NCBI RefSeq assembly: GCF_004337985.1
Contig: NC_043744.1
Span: 5,117,316-5,181,315 of the forward strand
Direction of reading: 5' to 3'
Length of the DNA stretch: 64,000 nt
Source: Pyricularia pennisetigena
Taxonomy: Eukaryota > Ascomycota > Sordariomycetes > Magnaporthales > Pyriculariaceae
Shown here in pieces: positions 34,640-46,380 of this stretch. The stretch's first letter is position 1. Each line of letters starts with the position of its first letter. The notes under the pieces are model-generated. The model was given only the letters and a program-made list of their open reading frames with translations, was not told the DNA's origin and did not search any database. The position numbers were made by a program, and so were the translations under genes.

Positions 34640-36900
34640 GTAAACCCGTAATTGGGTTTTGCCCTTTTATTTTCGGCCGCGGTTATGTCGCGGGCCTTTT
34701 ATCCCCGGATCCGTTTACGGGCGGTTATCGTAATTCGTTTTTTCCTAATTTTAATTAGTATAAATCCGTAATCGAATTTTATTTTCCCGTTTTTGGTTGC
34801 GGTTATATTGTGGCGTTTTTATCGTATTTACCGTTTACGGGTAATTATCGCGGTTTATTTTCTTTTTATTTTGGGCGGTATAAAATCGTGGTCGGGTTTT
34901 ACTTTTTTATTTTTAATTGCGGAAATATCGCGGTTTTTTTATCGTATTTACCGTTTACGGGTGTTTATCGCGGTTTATTTTCCTTTTATTTTGGGCGGTA
35001 TAAGGCCGTGGTCGGGTTTTACCCTCCTGTTTTTAATTGCGGTAATATCGCGGTTTTTTTATCGTATTTACCGTTTGCGGGTATTTATCGCGGTTTATTT
35101 TCCTTTTACTTTAAACGGTGTAAAACCGTAATCGGGTTTTATTTTCCTATTTTTGGTTACGGTAATATTGCGGTTTTTTTATTATACCGGCCGTTTACGG
35201 GTGTTTATCGCGGTTTATTTTCCTTTTACCTTGGGCGGTATAAGTTCGTTTATCCATTGGCACAATTCCTTTCCCGTAATGGTTACGGTTTTTGTTTTTC
35301 GCATTTTTCCTCGCGTTATCGTCCTGGTCCCTTTTATTTTCCAATTTTATTTCCATTCGAATTTTTTTCGTCCCTATTTCCTCCCTTTTTTATTATTTTA
35401 TCGATTTTTCCCGTTTTCCCTTTGTTTTATTTTTTATTTATATTACTTTTATTTCGGCCATTTTTACGTTTTATCCGTTCCTATTTATTATTCGTATCGT
35501 TATTTGTCGTTACCGCGTCGTTATTATATCCCGGGTTTTTATTTTTTTAATCGCGTCCCAAATAGCGTTTGGATAAATTAATACCGGTGGTAAAAATAGC
35601 CGGCTTCCCCACCGTAATAATTAATTATTTTCGTTATATAATAATAACGGCCGCCCATTTGTAAATCGTGTCGATTAAATACCGATTAGGTAATATTGCT
35701 AATTTATATTCGCAACGTTTTCGTCGCGCCGTCGGTACCGCGGAATTCCAAGGTAATTTAAATAACGACGAATATACCGCCCCGGAAAATGTATTTATTT
35801 TTTGCGTTTTTTGTGTAAAAACGTTTAAAATTAACGGGGTTTGGGAATGTAGCCCTATTTTTAACGGTATTAGTTATTAACGATACCGCGACATTAAAAA
35901 ATCGTATTATTATTATAACGAAACCGTTTACGTTTTTAATTTTATCCTCCGCCGCCGTTTACGGGAATTAAAAACCACGATTTATAATAATCGTTATATC
36001 GTCCAATTTTTAATTAAAAATACCGTCGTAAATAATAAAAAAATCCCTGGTAAAAATACCGTACTGTTTCGAAATTTTTTTACCGTATATACTAATTGGG
36101 TCCGCGTTTACCAGGACGTATAAAATAAAATAACGAATTCCGGGGCCGTAATAATTTTTACCAAAACTATTATTTTTGCCGTTATATTTAATACCCTTTT
36201 TCGCAGCGGTGGTAATTATAACCGTTAATTGGTACAAATTTTCGCGCGCGGTTTTATTTATTTGGAAATACGTTTAATTTTTTTAATATTTAATTGTTTC
36301 GATAACGTTATTAATTTTTAAAAATTTTTTTAGGAACGCAATACGTCGCGTTATAAAAAAAACCTGCAAAAAGCGCGCCGAAATAATAACGCCTTCGTTA
36401 TTTTAATTACCGTTTTAACCCTTTCCCCCGCCGCTCCCGTACGCCAATTCCGCCCCGCGTATTCCCCACGCTTTTTCGCCCTTATTATTACCACGCCCCG
36501 CCGACGTTTCGAAATTCTTTTTTCGCGTTACCCCGTCGCGTTTCGTTTTGCTCGTGCCCCAATTCGGTATATATTTAATTTTTCGCGTCCCCGTACCCCT
36601 ATTTCGTCGCGCCCTCGTATTTTTGGTCGTAATATAAATAAAAACCCGTTTTTTAAAAAATCCCGTCGTAAGCCTTTTTTAATCGAGGGTGTTGCCCGAC
36701 GTCGTACCGCTTTATTACGGGAAATTAACCAATTCGCCAAACAATGGAAATTCCCGGTTTTTAAAAATAACGCGGAAAATAATGGAATAAAAAAGGAAAA
36801 CGTCGAAATAAAGGAAAAAAATAAAAAAAAAAAACCTGGATGGCGAATCGGAAACGTATAATTCGGTTTTTAATTAATATTTTATCGCCGCGTAAAATTA
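34640..36900 (-). pseudogene. Gypsy-2B extra ORF with 120-bp repeats
   Basis: Counterpart of 22250-24530. The repeat array occupies about 34,640-35,240 at a 120-bp period, and the conserved YYGPGIRYFILYVLVNAD segment is at 36010-36237 (minus). On plus the same DNA gives long hydrophobic open readings (34793-35581); these are antisense to the sense protein. Confidence 0.6.
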
Positions 36901-37204
36901 TCGTTTCGTTTTATATATATTAATTTAATTCGAAAATTGGGTGGGTGGGATACGGCCACGTCGCCCCAAAAATGGGCGCGGGTTATATAATCGTCGGTTT
37001 ATTTTCGTTATATTTCGCCCCGGTAAAGGGTTTAATTTTGCGTATTTTTTTTACCGTGCGTTTGGTTAAATTAATATCAATTTTAGGTTTACCGCGTTAC
37101 CTATTTTCCGGGGAATCGTCGACCTTTTAATTAATTGTAATAAATCCCTGGTCCGGTTAAATATTTAATTATTAACGTCGTTTCGATATTAAACCATTAT
37201 TTGT

Positions 37205-40200
37205 TTGGACCGGCCCCTATTTTGTTTCGAATTCGTCCAATACCCGTATATTTTCCATTATTACCAAATTTTCCTATATAAGTTTATCGTATTTTTTCCA
37301 TTTTACCAAAATTTTGCGTTTACATCCTTTCCCCATTGCGTTTTTCGCGGCCAGGATTTTTTCCACCACCTATTTTTTCGCGGTTTCGTTATTTAAATCG
37401 GATAAAATTAATAACGGGCCGGGTTTAATATTGGTACAAATTTGGGACGGTAATGGGTCGTCCGTTATTTTTTCGATTAATTTTACGTAAAAAATGGGGT
37501 GGATTTTTTTCGGGACGTTTAACGTAATTATTAATAATATAAAAATCGTTACGACCGTATATTTATTCGCTACGAAATTAAACTTTTTATTCGGGCGATT
37601 AATTTTAACGTTTTATAAATTAAAAAAAACTTTATCCCCTATTTTAAAACGGTCCGCCGGTTTCCGTATTTTATTCGTATTTTTTTTTAACGTTATTATA
37701 TATAAATTATAACGGCGTGGGCCACGTTTAAACCGTTTTTAAAATATTATAAAAACAAATTCGCGCGACTTTTGGGCGTGGAACCCGGTCGTCCGTTTAC
37801 CTATATTACCGGGACCGCGTTTACCTCGTATTTTAATAATAATTTATTAAAATTAATTCCCGTAATTAACGAATTCCTATTATTTAACGTTAATTAAATA
37901 ACCGGTAAATATCCGGACCAATTTATTTAATCGAATACCACGAAAACTTTTAAATAATATTATATTTTTTAATTAATCCGTTCCGTACCCCCGTCCGTTT
38001 TTAAATAATAAAACGTTAATAATAATTATAAAATTCCTATTTATCGGTACAATTCCAACCAAAAACCTTTTACCTAATCCGACCCCCGGTCCGATATAAT
38101 CGCGTTAAAAAAACCTTTAAACCGCTACCAGGTGGAAACGAATTTCGCGGCGCAAATTTCGGTTTTTATCGAATTTATCGTTTTTAATTGGATATATTTA
38201 GAAAATTTATTAATTATAATTATTATATAACGCGGTGCGTCCGCACTATTACCTGGGAAATCCGTTATAAAATCGATGGAAATTTGTTTCCAAAATTTGT
38301 CCGGTATTGGTAGGGGTTATAATAATTTTTATTTGCGTTGTTTCGATAATTTTATCCTGCGGTATATATCGCAATTGCGTACAAATTATCGGATATATTC
38401 GGCCATCCCGTCCCAATAATAATTTCGAACCAGAATCGTAAATATGTTATTTTTACCGCAATAGTTAATTATTGGGGATTTATGGGTTCGTTGTAAAATT
38501 ACCGTAATTAAAAATTCCCAATTAAGTAACTAAAAACGGTTTTTATATAATAACGTACCGGAAACGTTTATTAAATAATCCGTTATTTATATTATTATTT
38601 CGGTTTCGGGTGGAAATCGTTTTATATCCTGTTAAACCGCGTTACGTTTACGGGCGTATATTGGGTTTTTTTCCATTACTTCGTTCCAAAATTCTATTAT
38701 ATAAAATTGTTGAAAAATAAATATTTTTTCCGGGACCGCCGGTAATATGTTTTATAATAATATTTAAAAAATACCGATTGTGGTTTTGCTGGGTATTAGG
38801 CGTAATATTATCGTTCGTTTTTTTTCGCTGGTTTCGTCCTATTCCCGTTTCGATAACGCGTCGGGGATTATCGCGTATTTTTTTAATCGGTATTTTAAAA
38901 CGTAATTAAATTTGGATAAAATTTCGGCCCACCGCATTTACCGTTCCGATACCACCCTCGGTTTCGTAAAATATTCGAACGTTTTATAATCCGTAAAAAT
39001 AGTAAAAAAAAACGGATATTACGTAATTCCGCCTCCCATATTTGTAAATAATGGACGACCGCGAGCAATTTTTTATTGTAAATAATATAATTGCGTTAAA
39101 CCGTCGTTAATTTAACGGAATGGAATATTACCGGTTTTTATAACCCGTCCTTCCTTTTTTATATTAATACCCCCCCGATAATTGCGCCGGAATAATCCGT
39201 TTTTATTTTCGTTTCCGTTTCGTCGTTTTATTGGGCCAATATTAGCGTTTGCAAAAATATTTGTTTAAATATTTCGAAAATAACGTTTTCCTCCGGTATC
39301 CATTTAAACGGTATTCCTTTTTTAATAAATCGAAATAAAGGCGCCGTTAAACCCGAATACCCGTTTATAAAACCCCGGTAAAAATTTGCGAATTTTAAAA
39401 AACCGCGCAATTTTCGTAATTTCGTCGGGGTTTCCCATTCCCGGATCGCGCGTAATTTTTCCGGATCGGTTTCCACGTTTATATTAGCGTATATAATAAA
39501 CCCTAAATATTTAACGGAAATAACCGCGAACGCGTTTTTATTAAAATCCAAATTTAAACCCGCTTTTTTTAATTTTCCCAAAATATGGGTAATTTTCCGC
39601 CAATAATCCGTTTTAAAACCGGACGTATATATTAAAATATCGTCCAAATATATTAATATATAATCGTCCAATATATTCCCGAAAACGCCGTTAATATATC
39701 GCTGGAACGTGGCCGGGGCGCCCGCTAATCCGAATAAATATATTAATTATTCGAACAATCCAAATTTTATACGAAAAATTGTAAAATATTTATTTTTTTC
39801 GGTTACGCGTAATTTATGGAAAATTACGCGTACGTTTATTTTAATAAACCATTTTGCTCCGGATAAAAAGCGGAATATTTTTTTAATTAATAATAAAAAA
39901 TACCGGTCCTATATTATAATAGCGTTTAATATTTTATAATCGACGTATAAACGCCATTTTCCAAAAGTTTTCCGGATTATTAGGACCGGGGTTACGGTTA
40001 ACGACGCGTTTATTCGGATCCATTTTTTATTTATTATATTAATTATTTATCGCCGTAATTCCAACAATTAATCGCGCGATATATAGTATAACCGACCCTC
40101 TAATAACGGCGGGGATTTACCGTCGTTATCCTTTTAAATCCGGATATAATAATCCAATTCGCCCTTATACGGGGGTAAAACCGAAATTTTACCGTCGTCA

Positions 40201-40430
40201 AATAAATCCTCGAAACTTTTTAATTTTGCGGGTAACGTCGCCGGGGGCGTTACGTCGCCCTTATTTACCGCCGTTAGGGTTAAAACCCGGGTTATATTTC
40301 GTAACGAAATAAAAACGAATTCCATTTGTTCGTTTGTATTTTTTTTTATTTTTCGGGCCGCGGCCAGGAATACGTTATTTATAACCACCGTAAATTTCCC
40401 GTTTTTCGGACGTAAGGACAATTTTTATAC
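37205..40430 (-). pseudogene. Gypsy-2B pol with chromodomain
   Basis: The chromodomain region is at about 37,220-37,400. The RT catalytic box YLDDILIYT and the connection region (FLKFANFYRGFINGYSGL) are in one open stretch at 39228-39671. A protease-region remnant is upstream near 40134-40421 (LRPKNGKFTVVINNVFLA, cited in part). In contrast to copy A the RT Asp pair is intact here, but stops elsewhere make it inactive. Confidence 0.87.
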
Positions 40431-40736
40431 GAATAACCCTTTAACGGACCCTATTCTTAACCTTTTTTAATTTGGGTTAAATACCATTTTCCGGTAAATT
40501 ATTTAAAAGAATCCCAAAAATAAATCCTACGTTAATCCCGGAATTATATAAAAAAATATCGGCGCGGATTAACCGTCGATATTTACGTCGCAATTACCCA
40601 TTTCCCGTATATCGGTTCGTATTCGTCCCGTTACCGTGCCCAACCGGCGGACTTATAATAAAAAGACTTTTATTATTCCCAATTTTTCGGTACAATTTTT
40701 ATTTATAACCGCGTAATATTCGCACCCTAAATCCAT

Positions 40737-41690
40737 TTATACAATAATAAATTTCGTTAAATTAATTAAAACCGGGATAAAAAATAATCGCCTATTTATT
40801 ATAATTTGTATTTTTTTTAATTGTTTTTTCCAATCCATATTTATTAACGTATTATGGGATGGTCCGGGCCCGTCGCGTCGGTTTTCCCCTGGGTTAAAAC
40901 TATGGTCCAGGGTTAATTTTTTCCCTTTTCGGGGTCGTTTGGCGTCGGACGTATAACCGGTGCGAATTAATAATTTTGGGCGTAATAGGAAATGGATCCG
41001 CAACGGAGGCAAACCCCCGTTTTACGGCGTCGTTGGAATTTTTAAATGGATATTTATAAAACTTTATTTTTCCTTTTATTTCCATTTAATCGGCGCTTTT
41101 TTCGCTTTTTACCAGCGTTATAACGGTTTCGGCCAACCTTTATCGTTAATACGTCCGTTATTATTATATTTTTTAAACTTATTTATAAGGAATTTGGGAG
41201 GGGGGCGTTCCGTTTTTGGCCGAAACGTTTATCCAAATCGATAACCTTTAAATTTTGGGCAATATAGCGGTATATAACGATAAATCCGTGGTAAAAATCG
41301 GAAATAATACTTTTTCCTACCGACGCCTTCTTTATCCGGTTAACGACCCGGAAACGCAAATAATTGGCCCGTATTTCGTTTAACTATTCGAAACCCCCGG
41401 CCGTAATAAAAAGGCGTTCGAATTTGGTAAGGAAATGTGCGAACGATTTACCGTATCGTATTCGGAATACCTCCAATTCGGCGAAAATTTGGGTTTTTTT
41501 ATAAAAGTCGTCGTACGTACGTCCCAAATATTCGATAAAATTTTCGTGGTTATATTCCTTTCCCGTACCTTTTACTTCGTAAAAAGAACGGACGATATCC
41601 TGTATTATAATAGTAAAATTAAATTATACGTATTCGAATTAATCGCGTTAATTTCCGATAAATTCCGCGTCGCGTATTAATTTGTACGAA
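40737..41690 (-). pseudogene. Gypsy-2B gag
   Basis: Counterpart of 17439-18240 in copy A. The zinc-knuckle region lies near 40,980-41,020 and the helical gag core near 41,450-41,600, in broken frames. Confidence 0.75.
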
Positions 41691-41940
41691 ATAATTTATT
41701 TCCAAATTGTAAACGCAACCGGTACGCCGTCGTATAATGGGGGGTTACGTAAAAATTTCCTTTTGGGGCGTTATTTTTGCGCGATCGCGCCTGCGTTTAA
41801 AGAATATAATTGTATTTAAATAATGCGTTCCTCCAATATCGCGATATTCGCGATTAGGTTTTGGTAAAAATCGTAAATTTCCCCTCCCGCGCCTGGCCTT
41901 GGGTTAATTATTATCGTATTTAAATTTAAGCGTTAATAAA

Positions 41941-42793
41941 TATTATAAGGTAAACCAACGGCTTTGAAACCGTTAAATATCCTTGTTGGTATTATTATTA
42001 ACGTTGGGGGAAAAGGGAGGAAAAAGTGTGAACATGGCTAGCGCAGGGCTAATTATATTAGCTACCCTGCATTATCTTATAACGGCTAGCACGGGCTAAT
42101 TTTATTAGTCACCCTGCATCGAATAAATAAATAAATAAATAACAAATAAAACGTATACGCGTTTATACACACAAAGCTTTATATATCACGTCTTTGTTCA
42201 TAGTTTCAACAACAAAACAAATACGTCATATTTAATCTAGCTTAGTGGTATAATGCACGTACCATAATCTATATCATATATACGTTGAAGTGCGTGGGTT
42301 CGAATCCCGTTGTGGTCGCAGATTTTCTGTGCATGCATAAGCACAATAGGCCGTTAGGCTCAATGGGCCGTTAGGCTCAATAGGTCGGCAGGTCAGTCAC
42401 ATGAATAAGGCCAAATCATGTGACGTGACCCCGCATTCCGGACATCCGGATCGAAGATCTGCACCTACGGATTCGAACACGTAATTCACAACTTAGCCTT
42501 AGATTCATAACCTTTATAACCTTCATCGATTTAACGATTTAACGAATCGATTGTGCAATAATATATTATCTCTATTACCCGCTAGCAGACGGTTATCTGC
42601 CATTTCAACGTTCCATCAGCCTTATACGTGATCCACTTTTCCCCGCGTTCAAGATTAAGCTTATTCTATCTCGTAACCTCCTCACAAAAAGTGCATGTCC
42701 GGGTCGTGGTAGTGTCCTTCCCTTTATATATTGTCCCTGACCCGCTTTTGTATCTTATTACGTGATACGTGCCTTAGGCACGAATCCATAATA
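41941..42793 (-). repeat. Gypsy-2B 5' LTR, split by an insertion
   Basis: LTR bases 41941-42026 and 42692-42793 (188 bp together) flank the 660-bp element copy 2; one copy of the TSD aaaag is counted once. The start reads tattataagg (TG turned TA) and the end ccataata. Confidence 0.92.
42027..42686 (+). mobile_element. LTR-like element with tRNA-like sequence, copy 2
   Basis: 660 bp, TGTGAACATGG...CTCACA, flanked by aaaag at 42022-42026 and 42687-42691. Nearly identical to copy 1, with two units of ggccgttaggctcaat (one in copy 1, three in copy 3). A box at 42238-42248. Nested in the Gypsy-2B LTR, hence younger than it. Confidence 0.88.
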
Positions 42794-42798
42794 TATAC

Positions 42799-45480
42799 GT
42801 CCGATTTTATATTTTATTGCGAAAAGGATTTAATATTATACAAAATTCGGAATTTAAAATATCTGTATAAACCCGAAACGATCAATAAAGGGTTCCATCG
42901 CTACAAACTTGCGCCAAAAAATGCAAAAATATATCCGAAAATATTATTACTCAAGGTTTAATAAATGTCCCCAAAAAGGTAAACTTTTTTTGGTCGTGGA
43001 CGGATGGATAAACCCCGGTTTAAAACACGTTTTTTGGGGTATTATGGCCGTTTATATCGACAATAATTGGGTACGTCGGTATATTGTTTTGGATTTTATT
43101 GCGATTAACGCCAATAAAACGAGGGAAAAATTGGTAAAATTTACCGTTTAAACTATTTTTAAATACAAATTAAAAGGTAAAATATTAGTTATTATAATTA
43201 ATAATATTTCCAATTTCCGCACCGGGGACGTTATTGCGGAAATTCGAAAAAATATTCCCCAACCACAAATGCAATTAAATATTTTACAAATCCTTTATAT
43301 AATTTACGTTTTACAATTAGTAAAAAGGGTTATATATTAAAATTTTTATATTCCCAATACAGATTTCCGCGCATTTTTGATTAATTCCAACGATAAAAAA
43401 TATTTGGCGATTACTAATTTGGAGGAATTTAAAATATAAAATATATCCCCAAAATATATTATCGCCCAAATAAATATTTAATGTTATCAAATATTTCAAA
43501 ATATAATTATTTAATATATTATTTTTCATATTAATTACGTTATTTGGCGGTTTTATTGCATTAAAGCCCCAAACGTACCGACTTTTTTTGCAATTCGCAA
43601 CAAATTATTGGCGAATTTAGCGTTAAAAACCCCGTTTTTTAATTAAAAATATACAAACGAAATGGAATTTAACCATTTCGGTTATTACGCGTGCGTTTTA
43701 ACTGCGTAAAACCATCGAACTATTAATTAAATAATATTTTATATTAATAAAAGGTTAGGATAACCGGGCGAATTCGATTTTATCCAAATTTCGAATATTT
43801 GCAAAAATTGGACAATTTTTTAATATTTTTTGGTAACGATTAAAATTATCGCGGTTCTTACCAATATTTTTAGCGTTAATAAAATGGAAATAATTGCGTA
43901 CGTTTTATTTGGGTTGGAAATTATTGGAATTATTTTTACCAATTTCGTGTGAACATGGCTAGCACGGGCTAGTTTTATTAGTCACCCTGCATCGAATAAA
44001 TAAATAAATAACAAATAAAACGTATACGCGTTCATACACACAAAGCTTTATATATTACGTTTTTGTTTATAGTTTCAACAACAAAACAAATACGTCATAT
44101 TTAATCTAGCTTAATGGTATAATGCACGTACCATAATCTATATCATATATACGTTGAAGTGCGTGGGTTCGAATCCCGTTATGGTCGCAGATTTTCTGTG
44201 CATGCATAAGCACAATAGGCCGTTAGGCTCAATGGGCCGTTAGGCTCAATGGGCCGTTAGGCTCAATAGGTCGGCAGGTCAGTCACATGAATAAGGCCAA
44301 ATCATGTGACGTGACCCCGCATTCCGGACATCCGGATCGAAGATCTGCACCTACGGATTCGAACACGTAATTCACAACTTAGCCCGAGATTCATCACCTT
44401 CATACCTTCATTGATTCAACGATTCAACGAATCGATTGTGCAACAACAATATATTATCTCTATTACCCGCTAGCAGACGGTTATCTGCCATTTTAACGTT
44501 CCATCAGCCTTATACGTGATCCACTTTTCCCCGCGTTCAAGATTAAGCTTATTCTATCACATAACCTCCTCACATTTCGAACGAAAATTTCAGGGAAAAA
44601 CCCAAAAATATCTACAAACGGGATGGTATACCAATTTAAAAAACGCAATTCGTATTATACAAGCAAAATTAGATAAATATATCGACTTAATTTAACGTTA
44701 AAAAATTGAAAAAATATACCTTATAACGGTTATTTTAATCCCATTGACGCCGACGGATTTTAAAAAAAGAAATTCCGATATTACATAAAATATATTAACT
44801 AAAGGGTGGAAAATTTAAGGAACCGAAACATTAATCGTTTAACCGAATTATATTCGCAAAAACGAAATCCAAATTTCCACCCCAAAACAAAATCAATTTA
44901 CCCGGGAACGGATCCAATTTTATTTACTTTATAACGGAAACCGAATCCAAAAAAACGCAAATATATTCCCAACCAAAGTTTAAATTTAATAACCAACCCA
45001 TATTCCATCGATTATTTTATTAAAAAAAATATCCGGTTAAAAATTAAAATATCTTTTATTTAAAATTCGTTATTTTTAAATTATGGATGGTTATACGGAT
45101 AATTATACGGATGGTTATATTAATATATATATTAATTTTCAATTATTTACCGCAATTATGGAAAACGATAATAATATTTTTAACTGGTGGGCTATTTATA
45201 AAACCAAATTCCCGGAATTTGCCCAAATCGCCCGCGATATTTTAATTATTCCTGCTACTTCCATTTTTATTAAACGGTTATAATTATAATTAGGCAATTC
45301 AATTGTTTTTAACCAATTTTCGTTAATTTTATCGGTAATCCGGGACCGTATTGTTATTTACGCTTCGATTAAAAAAAAATTATTTTTTTTAATTGGTATT
45401 AAAACTTTTATTGTATATAAAGAATTTATATCCCCGGAAAACGAAAAAATTGAAAACGACCGTTTTAAGGAATTTATTAG
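42799..45480 (+). pseudogene. hAT transposase, central and C-terminal part
   Basis: The frame from 42799 reads VRFYILLRKGFNIIQNSEFK, the conserved segment before the RNase-H-like fold. A frameshift near 42,975 leads to FLVVDGWINPG and FWGIMAVYIDNNW, the first catalytic Asp region (family: TTDGWTSP...GITAHYID). Further parts run to 43,470. After the nested element (43948-44574), the C-terminal dimerisation domain is at 45,130-45,283: IFNWWAIYKTKFPEFAQIAR then DILIIPATSIFIKR (family: W-W-x-x-x-x-x-x-FP-x-L-A-x-x-A-R-D-I-L-x-IPAT-S). A tail with ISPENEKIENDRF follows. RIP stops and frameshifts make it non-functional. Confidence 0.88.
43948..44574 (+). mobile_element. LTR-like element with tRNA-like sequence, copy 3
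   Basis: 627 bp, TGTGAACATGG...CTCACA, flanked by tttcg at 43943-43947 and 44575-44579. It lacks the first ~48 bp between two gctagc-type repeats near the 5' end and has three units of ggccgttaggctcaat. A box (tagcttaatgg) at 44107-44117, B box at 44166-44176. Inserted in the hAT transposase. Confidence 0.88.
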
Positions 45481-45750
45481 GTTCGTGTACAATTTGGGGG
45501 AATTAAACGAAAATTTAAATTCGGATAACGATAATCCTATTTAGGTAACGGTCGTTAATACCCCAATCCGGGGAAATATTAACCGCATACCCCCATTACC
45601 CGTTTTTAATTAAAAAGGGTTTTAACCTAATAAATTGTTAATAAAAACCCCATTTAGGGTAATAAAACGGGTACGGGGTAATATCGTATATGGGCGTAAT
45701 TCGAAAAACTCCCAATTGTAAAATAAAGGTTTAATATATTTATTTTCCTT

Positions 45751-46015
45751 TTTATATTTTATTTGCAATCGTAAATTTATATAATATTTGATTTATAATC
45801 GTAATTTTATATTATATTTAATTTATTATTGTAATTTTATACTATATATAATTTATTATCGTAATTTTATATTATAGTTTATTTACAATCGTTATTTTAT
45901 ATTGTATTTTATTCATTATCGTTATTTTATGTTATGGTTTATTTATAATCGTTGATATATATTATAGTTTCTTTTTAATCGTAAATTATATTTTATTTGT
46001 AATTGTGATTTTTAC
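45751..46015 (+). repeat. 30-bp tandem repeat near the hAT 3' end
   Basis: Eight consecutive units at an exact 30-bp period (starts 45751, 45781, 45811 and so on to 45961) with the core ttatt-atcgtaattttat. It lies just inside the GC-rich subterminal region. Such arrays can bind hAT transposase, but no function can be read from the sequence. Confidence 0.85.
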
Positions 46016-46380
46016 CTATAATTCGAAAAAAAATCATAAGTATAAATATGGAAAATTTGTAATTTTACGGGTTCTCCCACGGGGGCCCGCGGGTTGCCAA
46101 GAAAACCCGTGTACGGTTTTGGGCCGGGCCGGGCCCCCCCACAAAAAATTCAACCCACCCACGGGTTGGCCGCCCCACCCATTTGGGCTGCCACGGGCCC
46201 CCGTGGGGGGGTTTTGGAATGCCTTACTGAGACTAGGTTATAATCTGGTTTTTTTTTTAATTATCACTTTACTTGCGCTTAAAATATAATAGGATATATC
46301 CGACAGGAAATTGCTTATATATAATTATAACCTCTACCACCAGGATTTCCGCTGCTATATTCGTATATGATTTCTCCGCC

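Larger units (their letters stand above)
34341..42793 (-). mobile_element. Gypsy-2 copy B: Ty3/gypsy chromovirus (inverted)
   Basis: Mirror image of copy A, with the same order on minus. Its 188-bp LTRs are at 34341-34528 and 41941-42793; the latter is split by a 660-bp insertion plus a 5-bp TSD. Left flank cacgt (34336-34340), right flank tatac (42794-42798): not a TSD for this copy as it stands, but each equals the complement of a flank of copy A. RT keeps YLDDILIY. Both copies carry the extra downstream ORF. Confidence 0.94.
42794..46226 (+). mobile_element. hAT transposon, 3' arm
   Basis: Continues the element whose 5' arm is at 24781-30122. It contains the transposase catalytic and dimerisation regions, the nested element copy 3, a 30-bp tandem repeat, a GC-rich subterminal region and the right TIR ending at 46226, followed by the TSD ctgagact (46227-46234). 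Without the nested element and Gypsy-2 it contributes about 2.8 kb. Confidence 0.86.
1..46250. other. RIP-mutated AT-rich block
   Basis: Seen: CpA is scarce and TpA abundant, CpG survives, and every recognisable coding frame is broken mainly by TAA/TAG where homologous families have Gln or Trp. Copies of the same repeat differ almost only by C/T and G/A. This is the fungal RIP signature. The exceptions with normal CpA content are the three ~650-bp elements at 32440, 42027 and 43948, the GC-rich hAT ends (29950-30180 and 46070-46230) and the outer ends of the Gypsy-1 LTRs. The block ends abruptly just beyond the hAT right end. Confidence 0.93.

Noticed and set aside
16991..42793. One giant foldback or palindromic transposon
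   Set aside because: The two arms are complete Gypsy-2 elements, each with two LTRs; the mirror arrangement is explained by two inverted insertions plus an inversion.
45751..46015. CRISPR-like array
   Set aside because: A contiguous 30-bp tandem repeat without spacers, in a eukaryotic transposon end.
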